From Panopea generosa (taxonomy: Eukaryota > Mollusca > Bivalvia > Adapedonta > Hiatellidae): a stretch of DNA of 64,000 nt. The position numbers and the translations under genes are program-made. A model generated the notes under the pieces. It saw only the letters and a list, made by a program, of their open reading frames with translations. It ran no database searches and was not told the DNA's origin. The stretch lies in NCBI GenBank assembly GCA_029582155.1, contig CM055898.1, forward strand, positions 35,459,455-35,523,454, given 5' to 3'. Numbering within the stretch: position 1 is the stretch's first letter; each line of letters begins with the position of its first letter. Shown one piece after another: positions 40,401-52,400 of this stretch.

Positions 40401-43400
40401 AATTCATTAAAGAGAACTTTGCAGTCTGTAATTTAGAAAAGTTTAACTAGTCAACTATATTTTAAATATTAAAAAGACAAATTATCTTAATTGTTGTTTT
40501 CAATACTGTATTTAAATCATGATATGACTGCCAAAGAAAATGATACACTGAAACCACACAACCAAAAAGAAGTAAGTGTATTGCTATCATACCCCTACCA
40601 CATTTTTCTTTACTGTATATGCCTACTCGATTTAAATATCAACGTTCACGTTTTCACAGAAGAAAAATTTACATGCATACAGTTCCAATTATTGTTAATC
40701 TACGAAATATTTATAAAAATACCAGAACTTAACGCTGACATTATACATTACACGATCAATCACAAATTATGTGCAAAAACATAAGCAGATTTTAGAAATT
40801 GTCACCATTTTGGCAAAGGGAGATAACATTTTTATGCTCTTCATATTAGAGGATTAGAGGGACATCCGCGAACTACGTCATCATCTAATTTTAATTCCTT
40901 TCTCAGGTGCACCGTAATATGTGTACCGTGGTCGTAGATATCCACGACCAATTATAGCGGTTATTTAAAATAAATTAATTTATGTTCAAAGCAACCCACT
41001 AATCACATTAGAGGAATAAAACAAGATAATTGAATATGCAAGACGTTTTCCAAAGTCGCAACATCAGGAATGCGGTAAACACCGCGCTGATCAATTGTTT
41101 CTACTGATTAGTTACGGTCTATAAGCAACAGTTTCACATGTCTTGTATAGAATAGAGATATTTGCAGACCTGTGTATTGTGAAAACTCGTTTGTCGGATT
41201 TTTAAGACAAACCCAGAACTGTTGAAAAAATTTAAAAAAAAAAACTCAGAAATTTTCCCCAATAAAATTGTTTAAGTCTGTGCTTTTTTCGTGGGTTGGT
41301 TGCACAAGGGGAAACAAACATTAATTTTATTTAAGCCTTAAATGAATAACTTACAGATGAGAAAAATGAGAATTATTTCCCATAGCATTCCAACGGAACG
41401 CATTCCCCTTACCAGGCGTCAATAAATACATTTGGCTTATCAGTTAATAATTCAATCCCTTTTTGGCCCTTTATGAATATTAAAGCCCCTCTGAAGGACC
41501 AAATCTTAAACTGCAATGACTAAACAATGTTCCAGAACTTACAACAATTAAAATAACATCTTAAATAAAAAAGAACAAAATAATTTCCTGTTTTCCTATA
41601 ACCCATACTGGCCCCTAGCCTCTTTATTTGAACAAACTTGAAACCCCTATTCATAAGGATCATTTTAAATGAAAATTTTCACATGATGAACTGAAATTCT
41701 TAGGGCAGGTCTAATTTTGATAATTTGGCCATTGCTTAAACAAACCTGAGAGGGAAAATCATTAGGTGTTACTACATACAAAATATCACAGCTCCAGGTC
41801 TTGCACCTTTGGAGAAGATTTTTGAAAATTTAATAAAAAAAAAAAAAAAAAATCACTGGTTTAATTAAAATTTTACTCTTTAAAATAAAGCTTAATATCA
41901 AGATACAACATTGCAATACTTACCATATTTTAGATAATTCGTGGTTTGTTAGTTTGGATTTTTCAAAAAATTCTTTTGCAACATTCCCTGCAATAACAAA
42001 ACACACATTGCATGAGCAAAACAATATATTCCTTATAGCATGGAAAACACTTCTCCAATGTATAGAATGGAATTGCATCTGCCTAAAATCCCTTTGTTTT
42101 TTTAAAAACAATTATTCAAAAAAACATTTACACTGATTACAAAAACTATCTATGTAGCTCATTTTTGTGACCTGATGAATACACCTATGTGACAATGATG
42201 TGGAGGGCGAGTCGGACAATTCGATAAAAATCAATATCGTCTCGTCATCATCATCACAAAATGCCTACACAAGAATTCAATCTAGTTATCATTATACCGA
42301 ATAATATTGTTATAAATCAAAATATTGTTTAACAACCAACCAAAGTACATCAATATTGGAACATTTATATCATAATCAAATATGAAATTGCAATGTTTTA
42401 CTATTTTTTGCAAGTGTTATTGTTTGCTAGAGTGTTGCATACAATGTAATGCTGACAAAGGCTTGGACAGTTCCAATGTCATCAAAATTAAAATGCAAAG
42501 GACTTTGGTTAATCTTCAGGGCAGATTAATCTTTCGCATTCCCAGACATCGTTGTGATTCAGTTCAAATCTAAAGTGCCAAATAATATATAACCTAAAAT
42601 GGGCCAAGGAATCTGTTGTTTTTTTGTTTTTTTTCTTTTTTCTGGATAAAGTCATTCGTCTTTGTCTTTGTCAGTCATGTTGGTAAATTGGCCTAGGCAA
42701 GTTTAGTTAGCTGCAAGACTTAATTTACATCCAATAAGCATTCAATTTATTTAACAGGAAGAACATCAACTCTTATACATTATTAAGTATAATTCATTGA
42801 CAAATAAAAATCAATTATTGATGATCACGTTGGTAACTTTTGGTAACAAATTGGCAATCAATCGGATCTACACTAGTTTCTACAGTTTCTAAGGGTAAAT
42901 AATATACTTAAAGACATAATAATATAGCAAAACTTGTTACTGCTCTATAACTACTATCTTCTCTCATAGATAATCCTGTTTATAACTGGTCAACAATAAA
43001 GCCTCCAGTACCTATGATATGGCCGTTCACGTCTGGTTCTATATTCTGGAACTGTTTCACATAATATTCCCTTTGTTCATCATTAATTGACCAGACGTCT
43101 TCAACACTTTCTGTATCAGAACTATAGGATGAGGAATAGTCAGGCAGCGTCAGTTTGTCCCAGCCTTCCTTTTTGCCACTCCCCAGTAGACCTGTAGTCA
43201 TGACAACAAAACACTAAAGTATAAACATATTAGCAAAAAAATCAAATATTCCTAACACAGTCGAAACTTATTATTTTGATATTGCTCAAGTTGAATTTCC
43301 GAAAGTGTCAATATGTTCCTTCATCCCCAACTTTTCCACCTCTTTGTGTAGGTAAATATATTTCTTTTTACTTGATATTGTCTATGTCGATATTTTGGAT

Positions 43401-46400
43401 ATCCCAATCAGAGATTTAGTTCCCAATTGATCATTTCACTATTTTAATGGAATGTTTGTTCCATGTCATGTGAAAATCTACACATGCTATTTTTCAGTTT
43501 GTTTAAGACACAACATCAATTACTGGTCAATAGCAAAGGGGTCAGTTTTAATGATTGACAGAATGCTGCAATTTGGTGATTGCATGTAAATTGCATAAAT
43601 AAATATCATTTGGTTCAATCAATCAGCCTGAACTTACATCTCACATTGCCGAGCAATTCAAAGAAAAGCCCTGATATGAGCATTTATCATGACAGTGTAA
43701 AACAGATAACAATTATCAGGAGATGAAAATAAATATTGTTCTCGTGACAAAATCTATGCCGATATTCCGATATCTCATTGTTATTTGGCAGACTCTTCAA
43801 TATTGAGATAACAAGTTTTGACATATCTAGTGGTTTGATGAAATCTGGTTTATCGATATATTGCTATGCAGTGGCCATACTGATATGTTTCATTTTTTTA
43901 TGTCATCTGTCTCCTTTTATAAGTGTTTGAACATTCTAGCCATATTTGTTTAGTTTTTATTGACCTTGCTGTGTAGTCTGTCAGAATACCCAGTCACAAT
44001 GCACCTCAATGAAAGCGTTTGTGCTTTGAATTAATTTTCTAGTTCACAATATAGCAGCAAACAACTCTCACTAAGTGTCACTTGGCAATCCCAATGAATA
44101 GAAAGACATTAGATGACATCATTTTTCACTTCTGAACATTATTGAAAACAAACAAACATGGGAAAAATGACTCAGACTCAAAAATATCAAAAATTTAAGA
44201 TTCAAATAACATCTATTAAACAAGCAGAGTAATATATTTATTTTCAGAAACAAGCAGTTGTAATGATCATTTGACAGAAAATGTTACAGCATCACAATTT
44301 TACCAATAGTTGTATGTTTACAGGGTTTGATTCTCAGACTCTACCTATCATTGAATTTAGGCCAAGGACTGATGCCACAGACTGCAAACTGTCTAAAACC
44401 AAAGTAACAAACAAATTATTAAAATTACAGACTTAGACTCAAACAGATATTCTTATTAATTACCATATTAATTAAAAGTAAACAAAGACCACAGCAGTGG
44501 TTTAGTGGTACAGTGTCCACCTCACACACGGAAGGTTGTGGGTTTGATTCCTGGCTGGGTCATACCAAATACTTGAATAATGATACAAGAAGCTTCCTCT
44601 TTTGGTGCTAAGCATTTAGAGGATATTTCTACGTCTAATCGGCCAGGTGTTACCATAATGTGACTAGGAGGGGTATCATACTGTTCTCTTAATGCTGAGC
44701 TTTAAATCACTATCAGAGCCGCATCCCACATTAGGTTTTTCCTTTAATATACAGATGAGCTTGAAGATGTTGAACAACATGTTTTCTCCACAATGTTCTT
44801 GGCTGAGTTACAAAAAAATCACTTTCCAATGTCATTTCTATTAACAAGGCATTAAATTATAATATTGTATTGGACAAGTGAAATCTGCCATAACTGAGCA
44901 GTAGTGAAGTGGATAGTGGACCCCAGGTTGCGGGCTCAATTCCCTGCTCAACTCATAGCCTCTCGAAAAAATAACACTCATTACTGGTTCTACGCAGAAG
45001 GGGTCTCAAGAGCAGTTTATATAAGCTCTGAGCTTTCTTCGCATCATGCTAAAACAAGTTGAAAACTACCATGATTTTCAAAACCTACCATGTTTTTCAT
45101 CATCACTTTCAAACCTCGCCCATTCGTCGGTTCCCTTCTGTGGTATATCCGGGTGCTCAGCAGTGGCACTCTGTGTGACTTTTTTTGTTGCGGTCGTTAC
45201 GCTGGTTGCCATTTGCTGGGACTGATAACTGTTGGTGACTGAGGTGGTTGGAGATGTGGGGGAGGTAAATTTTGGTCCAATGGGTGCGGTCTGTGGAGAA
45301 ATGGGAGGAGACTGTGGATTGGAGATTATGGGTGGGCCAGACATCTGTGATTGGATTGGGGGAGATATGGTGTCTGGCTGTAGAATTATATCCTTGCCAG
45401 GTGTCTGAAAATAAAGAGAATATATCAAATATAGGAACAATAAGCCGCCTCCAAGGTCAAGAAATGTGTCTGTGGACATGAATACCACCCTATTGATCGG
45501 ACACCAAATTTTTACCAAAAATTAAGTCCCAATGTGGGCCATAACTCCTGTTAAATTTGACCAACATTGACAAATATCAAACTTGACTGCCATTTTAAAA
45601 TTATACAGCTACACATTATAATAATTAAACATGTAGACCATTTCAAAAGTTAATGATCATAATTCAATTTAATTTTTTACATTTGATGAACAAACAGATG
45701 GACGACAACCAGACAGACAAGGCTACCTACACTCACGCTATTTTGAGCTGGCATTTTTTATGGGTAGGAAGGGAGAGAGAGCAGACTAACTATATTTCAA
45801 TTTTGATCTATTTTTTATTTAATGAAAACTTCAAAATTTAATTAGATTAGTTGCTGTAATCCTTATGATAAATGAAATACATTAGATTATAACAGGAAAT
45901 AATGACACGTACCAATTAATTAAGTTTAAACCAAAAACCACTTAGCTCTTGCCACTGAGGTGCTGGGTTCCAGTCAACCCTAATCCAAAAACATTATATT
46001 TGACAGTTTGCCAGTTACTTGTAAAATGGTGGTCTTCTTCCTCCACTAAAACTGGGTGCCATATAAAACCGGTATAGTAATGAAAATAGGGTTGAACTCC
46101 TTTTAAAAATAAAAGGGCCAAGATGGCCCTATATCACTCACCTGACTGACCTTGAGTCACCCAACATAAGTAGATTATATAAAACATGTACACTCAAAAT
46201 TCCAGAAAGGCGAGATGGGCAAGTAGTTAGAATTTGTATTTGTTTTTGAAGATGTAATAGATGCGTAGAAGAGTTCAAACTTGGTAGAGGTTCACCCATG
46301 GTAAATATCAGTGAAATTACATCGAAATCAGGTCAGTAGATTCTGACAAGAAGGCTTTTGAAGTTTTTACTATAGCTGCCTATAGGGTAAACTAGCACCT

Positions 46401-49400
46401 CACTGTGGCGGTCATGTTTTTTAAGAAATCACAACGGCTTGAACAAACATGGTAAAGGGTCACTCAAGGAACATTTCTGCGAAATTGTTTTAAAATCGAT
46501 CTGGTGGTTTCTGACAAGAAAATTTTTTAATTTTTTACTATAGCTTCTATAGTTAACTAACCCCAACCCCCTAGCTGCCATGTTTTTTGACGAATCACTA
46601 CGGTTTGAACAAACTTGGTAAAGGGTCCTCCAAGGAACATTTCTGTGAAATTATTTTAAAATCGAGCCAGTAGTTTCTGACAAGAAGATTTTTAAAGTTT
46701 TTACTAATTAAACTTGCCCCGCCCCCTGGCGGTCATGTTTTTTGACAAATCAAGATGGCTTGAATAAACCTATTAGAGGGTCACCCACAGATCATTTCTG
46801 TGAAATTATTTTAAAATCAAGCCAGCAGTTTCTGACAAGAACATTTTTTAAGTTTTTACTGTAGCTTTATAGTAAATTAACACCAACCCCTGGGCGCCAT
46901 GTTATTTGACGAATCAAGATGGCTTGTACAAACTTGGTAGAGGTTCACCCAAGGAACATTTCTGTGAAATTATTTTAAAATCGAGCCAGTAGATTCTGAT
47001 GAGAAGATTTTTAAAGTTTTTACTAATTAAACTTGCCCCGCCCCCTGGCGGTCATGTTTTTTGACAAATCAAGATGGCTTGAATAAACCTATTAGAGGGT
47101 CACCCACAGATCATTTCTGTGAAATTATTTTAAAATCAAGCCAGCAGTTTCTGACAAGAACATTTTTTAAGTTTTTACTGTAGCTTTATAGTAAATTAAC
47201 ACCAACCCCTGGGCGCCATGTTATTTGACGAATCAAGATGGCTTGTACAAACTTGGTAGAGGTTCACCCAAGGAACATTTCTGTGAAATTATTTTAAAAT
47301 CGAGCCAGTAGATTCTGATGAGAAGATTTTTTAAGATTTTACTATAGCTTATATAGTAAACTAACCCCACCTCCTGGCTGCCATGATTTTTGAAGAATCA
47401 AGATGGCTTGAACAAACTTGGTAGAAGGTCACCCAAATAACATTTCTGTGAAATTATTTTAAAATCGAGCCAGTAGTTTCTGACGAGAAGATTTTTTAAG
47501 TTTTAACTAATTAAACTTGCCTCGCCTCCTGACGGCCATGTTCTTTGACGAAACAAGATGGCTTGAATAAACCTAGTAGAGGGTCACCCAAGGAACATTT
47601 CTGTGAAATTACTTTAAAATCAAGCCAGCAGTTTCTGACAAGAACATTTTTTAAGTTTTTACCATAGCTATAGTAAACTAACCCCACCTCCTGGCTGCCA
47701 CGTTTTTTGACGAATCAAGATGGCTTGAACAAACTTGGAAGAGGGTCACCCAAAGAACATTTCTGTGAAATTATTTTAAAATCGAGCTGGTAGTTTCTAA
47801 CAAGAAGATTCTTTAAGTTTTTACTAATTAAACTTGCCCCGCACCCTGGTGGCCATGTTTTTTAATGAATCAAAATGGATTGAACAAACTTGGTAGAGGG
47901 TCACCCAATGAACATTTCTGTGAAGTTATATCAAAATTGGCCCAGTGGTTTCAGAGGAGAAGTTGTTAGAAGCTAAAAGTTAACTATGGACAACAGACGA
48001 CCGACACCAGGCAATCACAAAAGCTCACCTGTCAGCCTTTGGCTCAGGTGAGCTAAAAACACATAGAACTAACACCAGGACCTCCATCTTACCTGTGGAA
48101 GATGTATCTGTAGAGGATTGGTGTCATTCTGAAGTGACCGGAACTGACCAGACAGATTACGACCATGGGATTTCTTTGACGATGTGGGTGGGGGAGGAAG
48201 CTGGCCTTGCTGTTGTCTGCAAATCAAACATTCAATAACATATATGTAACACAAGAATCACAAGACTCACACAAGGTTCCTTACAAAACAAGTGTATTAA
48301 ATATTGCTAGGCAATTCAAAGTCCCCTAACTATTGGCAACAATGAAAAACTGTTCAAAATACACCATGCCAAAAGCAGAAAGGTAAGTATGCTAGATAGT
48401 ATATGGAAATACACAGCTTCCATACATGTCCCATACCTGACATTGATCTTAAGATAGACCTGCAAGTACATATTGACTAGAACGTGGATGGCTGGAACAC
48501 TACATATAGCTCGAAACACTTATCTGGTCCTGGCCCAGTTCAAGCCATCCAAGTTCTACTGTATATGGAAATACTCGGCATTATTATTCCCAGGTCTTGC
48601 ATGTGACCTTGACCTTTGAAGTAGCCACCAAGGTGTTACATGTAGCTCATCATCATGCTATGCTTAACACTTCTGTGAAATCATCTGAAAATCAGTTTGT
48701 GCATTTGGAATTTTCATGGGGGGGGGGGGGGGGGGGGGGGGGTAGCGGACAATGCAGTATATTAAAATACAGTCTCCATATATTTAGTTCTGTATGACCT
48801 TGAATTTTGAGGTAGTCGCCCAGACATTGCGCACCACAGGTTGTCATGTTATGTTGGACACATCTGTATTTTTTTTTTTGAAAATTGGTCCATTCATGCG
48901 GCAAATACAGAGTGGACATGAAAACATGACTGATGGACAGACTGGCTGAATTGAGCAAGTCCCAAACCAGTAGAGAAAATGAAAACTTACTCAAGCAAAC
49001 TTCCAGATGTTGTAAAATTTATTTTCTAGCATATAACGTTACTTAGATAATCCCAGTTTACGGCTTTTTAATTAAAGTTGAACTTCAAAAACAATCTATG
49101 AATCAAACTGTAAGTCCCATTAGATAAAAAAAAGCATTAACTTACCGTTGCAATAGAACATCATTATGATTTTAATTTATCATTTTTTAATTTATGAATT
49201 TTCAAGAGTAACTTATACACAGTCATCTAATATAATCCAAAGCCATTATCAATTAATCAAAAACAAGCATGTTTTACCTGCAATACCATTTTAACAGCTG
49301 TAAAATTTTGGCAACTTCTTGCCTGGGAGTAATATTCACCTTCCATCCATATATTATCTCCATATTTCTTTTTTTGTTAAGTCAACGTAAGTTATTCTAC

Positions 49401-52400
49401 GTATTAAAACCTTACATCAGCATATGGACAGAATCACATGGACACTCCATCATGACGATCTATAGAAAATCTTGAACAACATTTCTTATACAAGTACATG
49501 TATTGACAATTTGGCTTCTTTCATACTCCAGTAAACTAAATCTGAATTATAAATATTCTTAATAATTTCGAATAATGAGGGTCCTCTGAGGTTAAGTGGC
49601 CTAAGGTGGCACCATTTAACAACCACTTACCTCTCACTGCTGAGGTCATGGGTTCAAGCACAGCTTGATCCAAAAACTTTATGTGAGAAAATGTGAGAAC
49701 CTCCACCAATCATAATTGGGTATTTCACATATAACTTCCACTGTATAGGACATAATAATGAAAATGGCGGTAAAACCCATTTAAAAAAAAAAAAAAATAA
49801 TGAAATTTAAGATTTGTACCTTTCTCCACCAGCGACATTATCAGTGACATTGACCTGGCCCTGGAACTGGGTACCTGTAAAATTACAATATACCAATCAA
49901 GAAGGGTGATCAAAATGTCTACTTTACTAAATATTTCACTCTATCACAATGTGTTTATATGTATACAGGGCATTTTACGTAACCCTTCAAATGATGTCAT
50001 TAAGTAATACATCTGCTGATTAATATAACTAGTTGCCATATTGCTACAATGTTGAGCCCACCAATGAGCTAATGTTGTCTGATTATAGTGAACAGTTTTG
50101 CCATGTTATTCCAAAATCCAGGCAATGGTTAATATGATAATTATGGAGCAGACACAAAATTTTGTAACTATTTCTTGAACCTTGACCTTTGAGATACGTA
50201 CCCAAGTCTTGAGTTTGATACATTGTCTGATTATGGTGAATATTTGTGCCATGTAAATTTCAAAATCTGTCAAATTGTTTTCAAGATATGGAGCAAAATA
50301 ATTTTGTTTTACCTATTTCTGACCTTGAACCTGTAAGTGTGACATTGACCTTTGAATTATTGACCTGGGTCTTAAGCGTGACACTTCCGGTCATTTCTCA
50401 ATATGGTAAACATTTGTGCTATGTTATTTCAAAATCTGTCAAGTTGTTACAATATATGGAGCAGATACAAAATTGTGAAACTATTTCTGACCATTTAACT
50501 GCTAAGTGTGACCTTGATCTTTGAACTACAGACCTAGGTCTTCGTGTCTCATTTCTCTTTATTGGTAACATTTGTGCCATGTCACTCTATGCATGAGAAA
50601 GATATAACCCAAACAAGATCTGAAGGATGCACACACGAAAGCATGCATGTAAATACATGAACCACTATTGCAACAAATATGACAACCTTACCCCAAGCAG
50701 GCTCCACAAAAACAAGAAAAACAGAAAACTCATTAAGTTCTAAAATTGTCATTTTTCAAATCCCCCATTAAAATCAGTTTTCTTAATCATCATAATCATA
50801 ATCTTAAATTACACCTTTCATATTTTTCACGACCCTTTAAAGCTAAAAATCCTTTCATATGGACATACAATAAAACAATGTTTAATTTATAATTTACTAG
50901 TATTTCATTTTAGTATTATAATTTATATAGTACAGTACTCGAGCACACCCCACCTCCGTAAATAACAGATAACTTTCTCTCATGAATCTGTTATGAGACC
51001 CAAGTGACAATGAGACCAAATGTTATATAATTATCAATAATCACAGAGACTTGATCGGACTGGTATTCGGACTCACAACCACTGGACTGATAGCCAGACA
51101 GGCTACAACTGAGCCAATCGGGTTGGCTTTGAGCTTAAACAAGAGTTGTCAGATGACAACAAAGCTCGCCGATGGGATAAAACTTCCCACCCATGCAAAG
51201 ATTGAGTTTGGAGGCAAACAACAAAACTTGAATGCAACTAAATGCAGAAGTTTAACTTTGGTGTCTACAGACAAAAAACTAAGTTCAAAAGGGCCATAAC
51301 TTTGCCAACATGCATTCCCGAGTTTCATTCATATCCAATAAGCAGTTGCATAGAAATCTTACCTGATCAAAAACTTTAACCTGAAAAATTAAGACCAAAA
51401 AAGGCCATAACTCTGCCAAAATGCAATCAAGAGTTATGGTTCTTGTCTCCGTGTGTGTCATTGATGATGGTGAACACACATGCAAAGTTTCATTCATATT
51501 CAATGAGTGGTTGCATAGATATCTTAAACTTAAATGCAAAAGTTTAACCTGGGTGTCTACAGACGACGCTTGGGTCATGGCAATAGCTCTCCTTGGACAT
51601 TCGTCCCAGCAAGCTAAAAAGAAGCAGCTGTCAGTTATCAACATCTAACAAAATCTCACGAGGTCCTAAACGAACCATTTTCCAAATCTCCGAATTGTTC
51701 TAAGCATTCCCTCATGAAAACTATAGCTCATTTTTCCCTTATATTTAGCAGATGTCAGATTTGCCATGGGCAACAGTTAGAAAATTATACTCTCCCAGTT
51801 TCTTAAATTGGAATAGAAAAAGAGAGAGAAATCAATCCAGACATGGTGATAAGAAACATGCAATGGCACTCAATATTGATGCCAGTAGAGTTGCAGACAT
51901 TTTGGTATAATTTATAAATCAATCAGAAAGATCCCCAGACATTTTACAATGAGAGTTAGTCTTGAGGGCTTACACATTTGTTCACATTAACCTTTTTTGT
52001 ATTACGGTGTCTAATACTACTATATTTTACCATTAACCCTTTACTTCATATAGACACCTCTTGACACCTCTAATATAGACGCCTTTGGACACCTCTGATA
52101 TAGACGCCTTTTGACACCTCTAATATAGATGCCTTTGGACACCTCTAATAAAGACACCTCTAATATAGACGCCTTTGGACACCTCTAATATAGACGCCTT
52201 TTAACACCTCTAATATTGACGCCTTTGGACACCTCTAATATAGACACCTTTGGACACCTCTAATATAGACGCCTTTGGACACCTCTAATATAGACACCTT
52301 TAGACACCTCTAATATAGACACCTTTGGACACCTCTAATATAGACGCCTTTGGACATCTCTATTATAGATGCCTTTTGACACCTCTAATATAGAAGGCTT

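Noticed and set aside
45272-45481. Plus-strand open frame of 69 codons opposite REPS exon 6
   Set aside because: It is the antisense shadow of the Ser/Pro-rich exon.
51051-51130. tRNA-like sequence on the minus strand (CGATTGGCTCAGTTGTAGCC)
   Set aside because: Only part of a cloverleaf can be drawn; the acceptor stem and a clear terminator are missing. Probably a SINE fragment, too short to assign.
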